Part shown: piece after piece, positions 25,500 to 32,700 of the stretch
Position numbering within the stretch: the stretch's first letter is position 1
How the letters are laid out: every line of letters begins with the position of its first letter
From: Deltaproteobacteria bacterium
Lineage (GTDB): Bacteria; Desulfobacterota; DSM-4660; Desulfatiglandales; Desulfatiglandaceae
NCBI GenBank assembly: GCA_029933075.1
Contig: JAOZOW010000021.1
Span: 1-36,341, forward strand
Length of the DNA stretch: 36,341 bases
Reading direction: 5' to 3'
Program-made: the position numbers and the translations under genes
The notes under the pieces: model-generated
Seen by the model: the letters and a program-made list of their open reading frames with translations, nothing else
Told to the model about the DNA's origin: nothing
The model's database searches: none

Positions 25500-26330
25500 A
25501 TGAGCCCTGTTATGAAGGAATTTATCGCACCCGCATGGCAAAAAACTTTTCAAAAACAGGCCCTGAATTTTGACCGCCTGTGGGGACTTGAGCTGCCCGT
25601 CGTTGACACAGCAAATATAGGACGGGGGCGGGATGGATGGAGCGAGGTGTGCATGCTTGTTGTGGGATTGCTTGACGGGGATGAGAAGCGCCTGATCCTC
25701 AAGCGTCAAAAAAACCATCTCACCCGCACTCTTCTTCACCCTTTCAGGGGCATCCCAACTGCAGAAAAGGAATTGCGCAACATTTTACATTTTAAGCGGC
25801 TTGGAATACCTACCGTGGAACCGGTCTACTTTGCAAAGCGCCGCACATCGGATGGTATCCGAGCCATCCTGATCACCGAATACCTTGAAGGATACAGAAC
25901 ACTCGAGGAATTTGTTAATACTTGGCAGGATGAAGGATGGCCCAAACCTTCCGAGCGCAATCAAATCATCAGGGCCATTGCCTCTCTTGCGGGGAAAATT
26001 CACCGGAAGGGTTTCCAGTATAATTGTCTGTATCCCAAACATCTCCTTATAACCCGCTCAAAGGATGCTGTTTTGGTGCGCTTGATTGATCTCGAAAAGA
26101 ATAAATGGCGACCTCTCGGCGACAAGAGGAGAATTAGGGACCTTGAAACCCTGCTTCGCAGAAGCCAGGGGTGGACTCAGGCTGATCGCATCAGGTTCCT
26201 GACGGCCTATTTTGGTATCAGGCGCCTTGACGGCAGGGCGAAAAGGCTATGTCGAAAGGTCTTGACTCATCACCAGAAGAAACTAAGGACGCGGAATCAT
26301 TCGAACAGCCATAACCCGAAATATCATTGA
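25500..26330 (+). CDS. InaA-like lipopolysaccharide kinase family protein
   Basis: This is a protein-kinase-fold enzyme of the Kdo/heptose kinase group (WaaP/InaA). The N-lobe has RGRDGWSEV (residues 42-50), the lysine strand LILKRQKNH and the Glu in AEKELRN. The C-lobe has ITEYLEG, IHRKGFQYNCLYPKHLL in the catalytic-loop position and LIDLEKNKW in the metal-binding position. Replacement of the usual HxD by a Cys-Leu-Tyr-Pro-Lys-His pattern is, as I recall, normal for the InaA branch. It may phosphorylate lipopolysaccharide core sugars. Start is ATG 25500 or ATG 25512; neither has a clear ribosome binding site. A second kinase-type gene follows closely on the same strand. Confidence 0.8.
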   Translation: MSPVMKEFIAPAWQKTFQKQALNFDRLWGLELPVVDTANIGRGRDGWSEVCMLVVGLLDGDEKRLILKRQKNHLTRTLLHPFRGIPTAEKELRNILHFKRLGIPTVEPVYFAKRRTSDGIRAILITEYLEGYRTLEEFVNTWQDEGWPKPSERNQIIRAIASLAGKIHRKGFQYNCLYPKHLLITRSKDAVLVRLIDLEKNKWRPLGDKRRIRDLETLLRRSQGWTQADRIRFLTAYFGIRRLDGRAKRLCRKVLTHHQKKLRTRNHSNSHNPKYH

Positions 26331-26369
26331 GGGGTATCCCCTTTGGCTGGCTTCGGGAGCCGATGGCAT

Positions 26370-27827
26370 ATGAATCCGGCAGTAGACAGCCGATACCTTC
26401 GTTCGGTCGGGCGCAACGTCCAGGTCCCCTTCCGTGTAAAGCTGGGCTGGAAAGAGAGGAACATGGAGCTCCTCTGCACCCGGGTGGTGCGAGTACTGCC
26501 CGGAAAGCGCCTGGTCTGTTACGGCAAATGGGGTGATAAGGAGATAGTAGCAAAATTCTTCCTCGATTCCCGGCACGCAAAAAAACACTCCGCCCGTGAA
26601 CTGAAAGGAATTAGGGCCCTTCAGGAAGCCGGTATCACCACACCGGAGTTCCTGTTTGAAGCGACGCTCCCTCCGGACAGAACCCCAGTGCTGGGTTTTA
26701 AGAGAATCGTTTCATCCCTGAACCTTGCGGAAATATGGGATCAGGCCCCTGACGACGACTATCGCCTCCGCCTTCTACAGAGAGCCGTCGTTGTTATTGC
26801 GGCATTGCATAATGCCGGGCTCAAGCAGGATGATCCGCATTTCAAAAACCTGCTTGTCAATGGGGAAAAAATATATGCTATTGATGGCGATCTCGTGGAC
26901 ACACGGCACAAAGGCAGGCCCCTGGCATGGAGAAAAAGCCTTAAAAATCTGGCATATTTTTTTGCCCAAATCCCTCCCCTATTCGAACAACTCACTGCAG
27001 AGGCCTTTAAGGTCTATGCCGAACAGCGCGGCTCGGCCCTCAACGAGAGTATGTTCCGCCTCTTGGACAAAAATATCCATAAGAGACGGCATCTTAGAAA
27101 GCAGCGCTACCTTAGAAAAATTTTCCGGGAATGCACTGAGTTCACATGCCACAAATCCTGGAAAAGGGTAATGGTCGTCAGGAGGGAATTTGAAGATGAA
27201 GCAATGCTGGGGTTCGTGGCGGATCCAGATGCCAGTATATCATCAAGCAGGCTTTTGAAAGATGGAAGGAGTTCCACTATAGGATTTATCAAGGTCGGGA
27301 ATAAGGGTCTGATGGCTAAACGATATAACATTAAAGACTTCGCGCACTCACTGCGGCGCTGTTTCCGCCCCACCCGCGCTTCGGTCTCGTGGGTCAATGC
27401 ACACCGACTGAGGCTCATCGGCATCCCAACCCCAATGCCCATTGCTTTTGTGGAAAAAAGATGGGGGCCTTTTCGGTCGACAAGCTACTTCATCTCCGAG
27501 TATATTGAAGGCATCAATGCCCACGAATTTTTTCGCTCAGGGCAATATCAGGCCCCCGACCTTTCTGCCAGCATAGAACATTTTATCTCGCTGTTTCAGT
27601 CCCTTGCAGATGCCAGGGTCAGCCATGGAGACATGAAGGCCACCAACTTCATCCTCGCGGAAAATAAAATCTTCGTGACCGATCTGGATTCAATGCGTGA
27701 GCACCGGTTTGAATGGCTATTCCGAAGGGCCTTTAAAAGGGACATTAAGCGCTTCATGAAAAACTGGGAGGGTCTGCCTGAAGTGGCAAACGACTTCCAA
27801 AAAAGGCTCTCGCAATTACGCTTCTGA
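26370..27827 (+). CDS. Tandem (two-domain) Kdo/WaaP-like kinase
   Basis: Two kinase-like domains lie in one polypeptide. Domain 1 (about residues 30-215) has VAKFF with the ATP lysine, ARELKGI, a catalytic loop HNAGLKQDDPHFKNLL (near 146) and the metal site AIDGDLVD (near 169). Domain 2 (about 265-485) has LMAKRYN, ISEYIEG, a catalytic loop SHGDMKATNFIL (near 417) and VTDLDSM (near 436). Both carry catalytic-looking Asp residues, so both may be active. The likely substrate is lipopolysaccharide core sugar, by analogy with WaaP and the InaA-like neighbour. I chose ATG 26370 with GGGAG upstream; the frame is open to a TTG at 26343, only 12 bp after the previous stop. The fused pair is unusual in my experience. 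Confidence 0.75.
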   Translation: MNPAVDSRYLRSVGRNVQVPFRVKLGWKERNMELLCTRVVRVLPGKRLVCYGKWGDKEIVAKFFLDSRHAKKHSARELKGIRALQEAGITTPEFLFEATLPPDRTPVLGFKRIVSSLNLAEIWDQAPDDDYRLRLLQRAVVVIAALHNAGLKQDDPHFKNLLVNGEKIYAIDGDLVDTRHKGRPLAWRKSLKNLAYFFAQIPPLFEQLTAEAFKVYAEQRGSALNESMFRLLDKNIHKRRHLRKQRYLRKIFRECTEFTCHKSWKRVMVVRREFEDEAMLGFVADPDASISSSRLLKDGRSSTIGFIKVGNKGLMAKRYNIKDFAHSLRRCFRPTRASVSWVNAHRLRLIGIPTPMPIAFVEKRWGPFRSTSYFISEYIEGINAHEFFRSGQYQAPDLSASIEHFISLFQSLADARVSHGDMKATNFILAENKIFVTDLDSMREHRFEWLFRRAFKRDIKRFMKNWEGLPEVANDFQKRLSQLRF

Positions 27828-27898
27828 GCCCCATATGATCTCTGTCCATGCAATATAAGGATCACTGCCGGATTAGCCAGATCCAAAGCGCCGGACCG

Positions 27899-28501
27899 TT
27901 ATCTCTCATACTCCTCAATCATCTTTCCTCTTTCAATAAAAGAGGAAATTTGCTTATGAGCATCAAATAGACCAGTGATCCCCGATTCGAGCACCCGATA
28001 AACCGGGTCGTTTTCTCCCAGAAGATCCGCTGATTTCTCCAATATCTTCTCCCCCTCCTTCAGATAACGAACCAGTTCCCTGAGTACCACCTTTCTCTTC
28101 CGGTGCTTTTCCCGTTCCGTGGCAATCATGGGCAGTAATCTCTTTACTGAATATTCCACCAGGGCGTCCCTGGGGGTATTAAAATCCCTTGCTACCCTCT
28201 CAAGGCAGGAAAGTGTCCTGCGGCTTATCACGTAGGTTTTCTGAATACGATTCCGCGGTTCAGAAGAGTTCTCCGCGCGTACCCTCTTTGCGATGAGACT
28301 CAGGGCCTCGGTATCCTCCAGTAAGTGATCGATCACCGATTTCTGTTTGATGCCGAGATGGACCGAGATAATACTGATGGCATTAACGGCCCTTTCCGAT
28401 AACCTGAACGTCGCCCTGACTGACTGCCTGCCCATGAGGTCAGAAGGGGAAGGCTGAGGCAGTGGAAGTCCACCCATTGAACCCTTTTTCTTTTTTTCCA
28501 T
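27899..28501 (-). CDS. Protein with two ribbon-helix-helix-like segments
   Basis: The 200-aa protein is not recognised as a named family. Two stretches look like ribbon-helix-helix DNA-binding modules, each a short strand followed by two helices: RATFRLSERAVNAISIIS with LGIKQKSVIDHLLED (about residues 28-66), and KTYVISRRTLSCLERVARDF with NTPRDALVEYSVKRLL (about 89-124). The rest is helical and charged (about 130-200), perhaps an oligomerisation or sensor part. It is divergent from hsp20, and the 163 bp between the genes contain a CATTACTA inverted repeat. A regulator of itself and hsp20 is a reasonable inference. The N-terminus is Lys-rich (MEKKKKG), and the ribosome binding site is weak (GGTGAAG). 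Confidence 0.65.
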   Translation of the reverse strand: MEKKKKGSMGGLPLPQPSPSDLMGRQSVRATFRLSERAVNAISIISVHLGIKQKSVIDHLLEDTEALSLIAKRVRAENSSEPRNRIQKTYVISRRTLSCLERVARDFNTPRDALVEYSVKRLLPMIATEREKHRKRKVVLRELVRYLKEGEKILEKSADLLGENDPVYRVLESGITGLFDAHKQISSFIERGKMIEEYER

Positions 28502-28538
28502 TTTTCTTCACCCCTTTATTTGATCCTAAAGAAGGTTT

Positions 28539-28572
28539 CATTACTATATTCTAAATAATATTTTTAGTAATG
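28539..28572. promoter_or_regulatory. Inverted repeat in the divergent hsp20 intergenic region (candidate operator)
   Basis: CATTACTA at 28539-28546 and its exact complement TAGTAATG at 28565-28572 are separated by 18 very AT-rich bases. The site lies between the two divergent genes, which suits an operator for the adjacent RHH-like protein. Arm-to-arm spacing of 26 bp, about 2.5 helical turns, is compatible with two dimers or a tandem-domain protein. Confidence 0.45.
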
Positions 28573-28594
28573 CAAGATTTTTTTATATTACCAT

Positions 28595-28624
28595 CTTGAC
28601 TACAGCATTTTTATGATTATCGTG
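28595..28624 (+). promoter_or_regulatory. Weak candidate promoter of hsp20
   Basis: TTGACT at 28596-28601 matches a sigma-70 -35 box at five of six, but no good -10 lies 16-18 bp away. TATGAT at 28612-28617 is too close. The CTTGAC start resembles the sigma-32 -35, yet no CCCCAT-like -10 follows. No CIRCE inverted repeat is present. Confidence 0.25.
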
Positions 28625-28664
28625 TGGTCAAAACGGAAGAAATTCTCCAGAGGAGGTGATTGAA

Positions 28665-29111
28665 ATGTTGGATCTTGTAAAATGGAATCCGTGGAGAGAG
28701 ATGGAGACCTTTTCGGACCGAATCAATCGATTTTTTGAGGATGCCTTCTTGCCCGGAACCTGGCTGAGGGACGAAGGAGGCCTAACAAACTGGAGGCCAG
28801 TGGCGGACATCTACGACCACGATGACAAGATCGTTATCAAGGCCGAACTTCCCGGGGTGGACAAGAAAGACATACATGTCAATCTGGAAAATGGTGTCCT
28901 CACCCTGTCAGGCGAACGCTCTTATGAAAACGAGGTAAAAGAGGATAACTATTATCGCAAAGAACGCTCTTACGGGAAGTTTCACCGGGCCTTCACCCTC
29001 CCCGCAGGGCTCGATCCCGAAAAGATTGAGGCCGAATACAAAGACGGCATTCTGAAGATCGAGATCCCGAAGCCTGAGGAGAAGAAGGCGAAAAAGATCA
29101 AGGTCCACTAA
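28665..29111 (+). CDS. Small heat-shock protein, Hsp20/alpha-crystallin family
   Basis: Hsp20 proteins are ATP-independent holdase chaperones that keep unfolded proteins soluble. The opening (LVKWNPWREMETFSDRINRF) and the alpha-crystallin domain (about residues 42-140: RPVADIYDHDDKIVIKAELP, GVLTLSGER, FHRAFTLPAG) are typical of bacterial class A proteins. The IXI-type tail is LKIEIPKPE. I place the start at ATG 28665 because a perfect AGGAGG (28651-28656) sits eight bases before it; the upstream GTG at 28656 overlaps that site. The protein is 148 aa. A strong terminator follows, so it is probably monocistronic, with the RHH-like regulator diverging upstream. Confidence 0.96.
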   Translation: MLDLVKWNPWREMETFSDRINRFFEDAFLPGTWLRDEGGLTNWRPVADIYDHDDKIVIKAELPGVDKKDIHVNLENGVLTLSGERSYENEVKEDNYYRKERSYGKFHRAFTLPAGLDPEKIEAEYKDGILKIEIPKPEEKKAKKIKVH

Positions 29112-29139
29112 ACCTCCTATCTCTGCCACATAAAAGAAT

Positions 29140-29174
29140 GGGGATGACCTACAAAAGGCCATCCCCAATTTTTT
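29140..29174 (+). terminator. Intrinsic terminator of hsp20
   Basis: GGGGATG pairs with CATCCCC, and CCT with AGG after one mismatch, around a five-base ACAAA loop. A run of six T follows at 29169-29174. This is one of the clearest terminators in the window. Confidence 0.9.
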
Positions 29175-29213
29175 ATCATTTCCCCTCCACAGTCGAGCAT
29201 CATTAGGCTCCCC

Positions 29214-29243
29214 TTGACTATCTTTTCTGATCTCCTGTATAGT
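29214..29243 (+). promoter_or_regulatory. Promoter of the 96-aa unknown gene
   Basis: TTGACT at 29214-29219 and TATAGT at 29238-29243 each match consensus at five of six, with an 18-bp spacer. A transcript starting near 29250 would have a leader of about 130 nt before the ATG at 29379. Confidence 0.6.
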
Positions 29244-29260
29244 TTAAATATGGAGCCCCT

Positions 29261-29348
29261 GGTCTCGCCCGGATTCCTTGGAAAGGCGCCAAGGTTGCCG
29301 GCATTCACTGTCTTTAGCACGGGGTTCCGTCCACCGAGACCGAGGTGG
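29261..29348 (+). ncRNA. Candidate structured mRNA leader
   Basis: Between the promoter and the ATG there are nested or competing helices: GGTCTCG (29261-29267) with CGAGACC (29335-29341); CCTTGG with CCAAGG (29276-29281 and 29289-29294); ACGG with CCGT around a GGTT loop (29319-29330); and CCACC with GGTGG (29331-29335 and 29344-29348). The last hairpin has GAGACC in its loop, so the first pairing would form a pseudoknot or an alternative state. A riboswitch or protein-binding leader is possible. I see no convincing match to a known riboswitch core. Confidence 0.35.
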
Positions 29349-29378
29349 CAAAACCCAAAAGCGGAGGGGATTTGCGCC

Positions 29379-29669
29379 ATGTACAACCTCAATGAAGGAG
29401 AAATACTGGTCAAGGCTACACAATACCAGATACTGCGCAAAGAAGGCAGGATCCGTGTAGATGTCTTTGAAAGGGTCGCCGGTACCTCCCACCATAAATT
29501 CATGGCTTACCCCAGCGGGTATATCGGCAACCCTGAGAAGATGTACTGCGGTTTCGGCGACTCTGAGTCAGACGCCCTTAGAGGCTTCCTCAACCGCATA
29601 AAGAATGTTTCAATAAAAGAAATCGAAGAATCCATCGAACGGCAGAAAAATATTGAATCAGAAGAATAA
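29379..29669 (+). CDS. Small unknown protein (96 aa)
   Basis: I do not recognise this protein. The ATG at 29379 is chosen because GGAGGGG lies about ten bases upstream; the open frame extends back to the promoter region but that part is not protein-like. The sequence is soluble and mixed alpha/beta: strands EILVKATQYQILRKEG and RIRVDVFERVAG, then a Gly/Tyr-rich loop (YPSGYIGNPEKMYCGFGD) and a charged C-terminal helix (KNVSIKEIEESIERQKN). No signal peptide or membrane segment is visible. A leader with strong secondary structure precedes it, and a small membrane protein gene follows 20 bp later, so they may form a two-gene unit. Confidence 0.7.
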   Translation: MYNLNEGEILVKATQYQILRKEGRIRVDVFERVAGTSHHKFMAYPSGYIGNPEKMYCGFGDSESDALRGFLNRIKNVSIKEIEESIERQKNIESEE

Positions 29670-29689
29670 CTGTGGGCCAAGGGGAATGC

Positions 29690-29938
29690 ATGGGGCTGAA
29701 AAAAGGAATTGACCGCTTATCCATAGTGTTTGCCGTGATGGTGATGGCGGCTTTTATCGCTGTAATGGTGGTTGTCGGCCTGACTAAGGGTTTCACCTCA
29801 TTCGAAAAACAGATGGCCGTGCTTTTGGGCGGGGCCGTGGTCTGCCTGCTCGGGACAGTATTTGGCATACGCGGCATCGCCTATCTTATACTATGGGTCA
29901 TCGAGGGTTTCAAAGAGGGGAAGGACATCAGGGAATAA
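29690..29938 (+). CDS. Small two-helix membrane protein (82 aa)
   Basis: The function is not recognised. Two hydrophobic segments (about residues 11-30, LSIVFAVMVMAAFIAVMVVV, and 43-70, AVLLGGAVVCLLGTVF then GIAYLILWVI) are joined by a short polar loop (GLTKGFTSFEKQ). The C-terminus is charged (KEGKDIRE). ATG 29690 has AAGGGG six bases upstream and is preferred over the GTG at 29672. It follows the 96-aa gene by 20 bp. A hairpin with a short T-poor tail after it may end the transcript. Confidence 0.7.
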   Translation: MGLKKGIDRLSIVFAVMVMAAFIAVMVVVGLTKGFTSFEKQMAVLLGGAVVCLLGTVFGIRGIAYLILWVIEGFKEGKDIRE

Positions 29939-29971
29939 TCTTGGCGCCCTCTTTAACCTGAAAAGTATCCG

Positions 29972-30002
29972 GGCCCCATTTCTCCTGCCGGGAAATGGGG
30001 CC
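29972..30002 (+). terminator. Perfect 11-bp hairpin, possible terminator
   Basis: GGCCCCATTTC at 29972-29982 pairs exactly with GAAATGGGGCC at 29992-30002 around a nine-base loop. The following TTGAATATATT is AT-rich but not a proper T-run, so it may terminate weakly or mark a processing site. Confidence 0.45.
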
Positions 30003-30041
30003 TTGAATATATTAACACCAAGATGCTTCGAGGATGATCAT

Positions 30042-30584
30042 ATGCTGGCCAAGGTGAACCGATCTGTCACCCTCCACCAGGGGAGGGTATTCCGGCTCGT
30101 ACGTGAAGACGTCACCCTAAAAAACGGGGCCAACGTTCAAATGGATATCATCCGTCATCCTGGCTCATCCGCTATTGTGCCGCTTCCATCGGCCGATAGG
30201 GTGATCCTGATCCGCCAGTATCGTCATGCCATCGGCGATTGCCTCTGGGAGATCCCTGCCGGAACCCTCGATCCCGGCGAAACGCCGCTGGAATGCGCCA
30301 AAAGGGAACTGTCCGAGGAGGCAGGTTTTTCGGCAACGCTCTGGCGGGAAATGGGCAGGATCACTCCGCTGCCAGGCTATACCGACGAACAGATATATAT
30401 GTTTCTTGCCACCGACCTGAGGCCCGCTGAGCAAAAATTTGACGAAGATGAGATGCTCCAGGTAAACGAAGTCCCCTTTGACAGGGCTATCGCGATGGTC
30501 CATGAAGGGACAATCCGGGACAGTAAAACCATCACAGGCCTTTTTCTGGCAGCTGAATGGGTAAGGGCCCCGGATATGAGGTAG
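30042..30584 (+). CDS. NUDIX hydrolase (ADP-ribose pyrophosphatase-like)
   Basis: The protein hydrolyses a nucleoside diphosphate linked to another group; ADP-ribose or an ADP-sugar is the best guess. The NUDIX box runs from Gly74 through GETPLECAKRELSEEAGF (residues 79-96), with catalytic Glu residues in RELSEE. The preceding RQYRHAIGDCLWEIPAGTL and the following TPLPGYTDEQIYMFLA are characteristic of the ADP-ribose pyrophosphatase subgroup. ATG 30042 with GAGGA upstream gives 180 aa, the usual size; the frame is open to 29862, but that part overlaps the preceding gene. A GHMP kinase gene follows after 49 bp. Confidence 0.93.
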   Translation: MLAKVNRSVTLHQGRVFRLVREDVTLKNGANVQMDIIRHPGSSAIVPLPSADRVILIRQYRHAIGDCLWEIPAGTLDPGETPLECAKRELSEEAGFSATLWREMGRITPLPGYTDEQIYMFLATDLRPAEQKFDEDEMLQVNEVPFDRAIAMVHEGTIRDSKTITGLFLAAEWVRAPDMR

Positions 30585-30633
30585 CATTGATCAGAGACAG
30601 AGGGCGCGAGGTACAAAAAGGGAGATCAGGAAA

Positions 30634-31686
30634 TTGCAAGTGTCGCTGAAAGCGCTTTTGGCGGACAAGCCTATTGAGGCCTCCGCCCCATGTAGAATCG
30701 ATGCGGGGGGCACATGGGATATCAAGGCCATGGCGCTTCCCCTCCAGAAGATAAATCCGGTTACGGTAAACATAGCCTTGGACCTGAGGACCACCGTGTC
30801 TCTCTCTCCTTTTGAAGAGGGATGGGTGAAAATCTCCTCGGAAGGATTCCGTAAAGTCGAAATCCACCCCAAGGATAGCCTGCCCTTGACCTCCACCATG
30901 GGGCCCTTCTTCGCGGCGGTTTCCTATTTCGGCTTCCACGGCATCTGGATCCATATCCGCTCAGGCTCACCGGTCAGGTCGGCCCTGGGGGGGTCCAGCA
31001 CGGCCCTGGTAGCCTTGCTGAAAGCCCTTGCCAAGGCCTTTCACCGCCTGGAAAGGGAAAACCTTACTCGAAGTGAGATCGTGCACCTGGCGTATCACCT
31101 CGAAGATGGAGTCAGCGGGGGAAATTGCGGGCTCCAGGACCACATGGCCGCGGCCTACGGCGGGGTAAACCAGTACGTGTGGCAGTACGGGAACCGGACA
31201 ACACCATTCAAAAAGCACCCTCTCCTAGACCGAACCGGGCAACAGGATCTGTCCAAACGTCTCCTTGTGGCTTATAGCGGCAGGACACATGTTTCTTCCA
31301 GCATCAACCGAAACTGGATCAAGGACTTCCTCTCTGGAAAGACGAGGTCTGGATGGATTAGGGTCAATGAGACGGTTCGCAGATTTGCTGGAGCTGTGAG
31401 AGAAAAAGATTGGCAAAGGTCCGCCGCGCTGCTAAGGGAGGAGATGGCCCTTAGACGGAGGCTTACTCCCGAGGCCATGACCCCCGTAACCAAGAAGCTC
31501 GTGGCCCAGGCTGAAAGCAACGGCTGTGGAGCCAGGTTTGCCGGTGCCGGGGCAGGTGGTTCAGTGTGGGCTCTCGGCGAACCCGACGATATCAATCGGC
31601 TCAAAGAATCATGGGGGGGAACCCTTGCTTCCATAAAGGGGGCAAGGATCCTGGAATGCCGTGTAGATTCTGTTGGGGTAAGATAG
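30634..31686 (+). CDS. GHMP family sugar kinase (HddA/fucokinase-like)
   Basis: This is an ATP-dependent small-molecule kinase of the galacto-, homoserine, mevalonate and phosphomevalonate kinase superfamily. Motif 1 APCRIDAGGTWD (residues 18-29) is of the sugar-kinase type seen in D-glycero-D-manno-heptose 7-phosphate kinase and fucokinase. The phosphate-binding motif is SPVRSALGGSS (112-122), and motif 3 is GARFAGAGAGGSVWA (about 302-316). At 350 aa it is complete. The start is TTG 30634, after GGAGATCAGG; GTG 30640 is an alternative. A heptose or fucose kinase role would suit an envelope polysaccharide pathway, but no partner genes are near. It converges on a minus-strand operon only 11 bp away, and no terminator is visible between them. 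Confidence 0.88.
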   Translation: MQVSLKALLADKPIEASAPCRIDAGGTWDIKAMALPLQKINPVTVNIALDLRTTVSLSPFEEGWVKISSEGFRKVEIHPKDSLPLTSTMGPFFAAVSYFGFHGIWIHIRSGSPVRSALGGSSTALVALLKALAKAFHRLERENLTRSEIVHLAYHLEDGVSGGNCGLQDHMAAAYGGVNQYVWQYGNRTTPFKKHPLLDRTGQQDLSKRLLVAYSGRTHVSSSINRNWIKDFLSGKTRSGWIRVNETVRRFAGAVREKDWQRSAALLREEMALRRRLTPEAMTPVTKKLVAQAESNGCGARFAGAGAGGSVWALGEPDDINRLKESWGGTLASIKGARILECRVDSVGVR

Positions 31687-31697
31687 GGGCGGGCAGG

Positions 31698-31988
31698 TCA
31701 ATTCTTGAGTTGCTCATAAATAGGGCCGACCTCGCCACCTTCAAAGATCTCTCTAAATTCCCCCAGCAGGGCATTGGTGGCCTGCTCGACCATTAGGACA
31801 TCTCCCTCGCAGACGAGACTCATATCCAGTTTCTGCACAGCCCGTCTGAGCTCTTCAAACTGGTCGAGAAACTCATGATTCTCGTATTCTGCGCTGATTG
31901 ATTTGTGTACATCTATAATGGTGCCGATACAGTGCTCAACCCTAAGACGATACCTGTGATTCGCATCCATTTCCCATCCGCTCATCAT
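31698..31988 (-). CDS. Small helical protein of the pilT operon (96 aa)
   Basis: The family is not recognised. The protein is mostly alpha-helical and acidic, with no signal or membrane segment (YRLRVEHCIGTIIDVHKSIS, FLDQFEELRRAVQKLDMS, ATNALLGEFREIFEGGE). The ATG at 31988 overlaps the stop of the zinc-ribbon gene by 4 bp (ATGA), which indicates translational coupling and a related role. It is the last gene of a four-gene minus-strand operon with two twitching ATPases, so a regulatory or adaptor role at the pilus base or in a taxis pathway can be guessed, no more. Confidence 0.72.
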   Translation of the reverse strand: MMSGWEMDANHRYRLRVEHCIGTIIDVHKSISAEYENHEFLDQFEELRRAVQKLDMSLVCEGDVLMVEQATNALLGEFREIFEGGEVGPIYEQLKN

Positions 31989-32680
31989 GCCTTTCCGGTG
32001 TCCGTAAGTGTATCCATGAAAACCTTATAAAACCTCTCATTCTCTGCTATGCCCTGTTTTAAGATGAGGGGCAGTCTGTCCATGTCCTCCCGGTTGATCA
32101 CCAAATTGGCACTCATGACAAAAGCCATCATGTTGTCCATGGTCTTGAAACCATCGCCTATCAGGGCAAGAAAGATTCGTCTTCGGACGGACATGGATAA
32201 GTGGTTTAGATATTGCAGCACGGGACTCTGGCTAACCTCGATACCATCGAACTGGTCGGAAATCACCACCATATCGAAATGGTGGAGTCTCATTTTGCTT
32301 ACCGCCTTACGGGTATTCTCCGAAGTCACATACCTGTAACCCAGCTCCTCCACCGCATCCTTGATCTTCTCGGCCGCGTCTGGATCGCTTTCAAGCACTA
32401 ACGCCAACTTCACCCCCTCCTCGATGAACCCTAACTCCTCTGCCTCATCGTCATACCTGGAAGGGGCCTTAGGGGCAGGCGGTGGCTGGGGGGGCGCCTC
32501 CGCGGCCGGTTTGGCGCTTCCTTCCGCATCGGGCGGGGCTCCATGGGGCTCCCGCTCGCGGGTGTCAATTGTCACCTTGTGCTTACATTTGGGGCATGTA
32601 ACCTTGACTACCTGGCCCTTTGGAATCTTCTGATCCGGGATATTAAGCTTGGTATTGCACTCCTGGCAGATAACTTCCAT
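31985..32680 (-). CDS. Zinc-ribbon protein with receiver-like domain
   Basis: An N-terminal MJ0042-type zinc ribbon has Cys5, Cys8, Cys29 and Cys32. It is followed by a Pro/Ala-rich linker (about residues 50-75) and a C-terminal domain (about 90-215) that looks like a response-regulator receiver: ALVLESDPDAAEKIKDAVEE, then HHFDMVVISDQFDG. An Asp is present at the phosphoacceptor-like position (VVISD), but the conserved Lys near the fifth strand appears absent (ANLVINRED), so this may be a pseudo-receiver. The gene lies 20 bp after a PilU-like ATPase and is coupled to a small helical protein. A role as regulator or localisation factor of the type IV pilus motor is inferred from context. Confidence 0.78.
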   Translation of the reverse strand: MEVICQECNTKLNIPDQKIPKGQVVKVTCPKCKHKVTIDTREREPHGAPPDAEGSAKPAAEAPPQPPPAPKAPSRYDDEAEELGFIEEGVKLALVLESDPDAAEKIKDAVEELGYRYVTSENTRKAVSKMRLHHFDMVVISDQFDGIEVSQSPVLQYLNHLSMSVRRRIFLALIGDGFKTMDNMMAFVMSANLVINREDMDRLPLILKQGIAENERFYKVFMDTLTDTGKA

Positions 32681-32700
32681 ACCGCACGCTCCCCGATAAA

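Noticed and set aside
28502-28664. CIRCE (HrcA) operator upstream of hsp20
   Set aside because: No TTAGCACTC-N9-GAGTGCTAA-like sequence is present; the only clear inverted repeat is CATTACTA/TAGTAATG.
29245-29378. Known c-di-GMP-I riboswitch in the leader of the 96-aa gene
   Set aside because: A few words (TAGCACGGGGTT, GGCGCCAAGG) look vaguely similar, but the order and the conserved GCAAAGCC core are missing.
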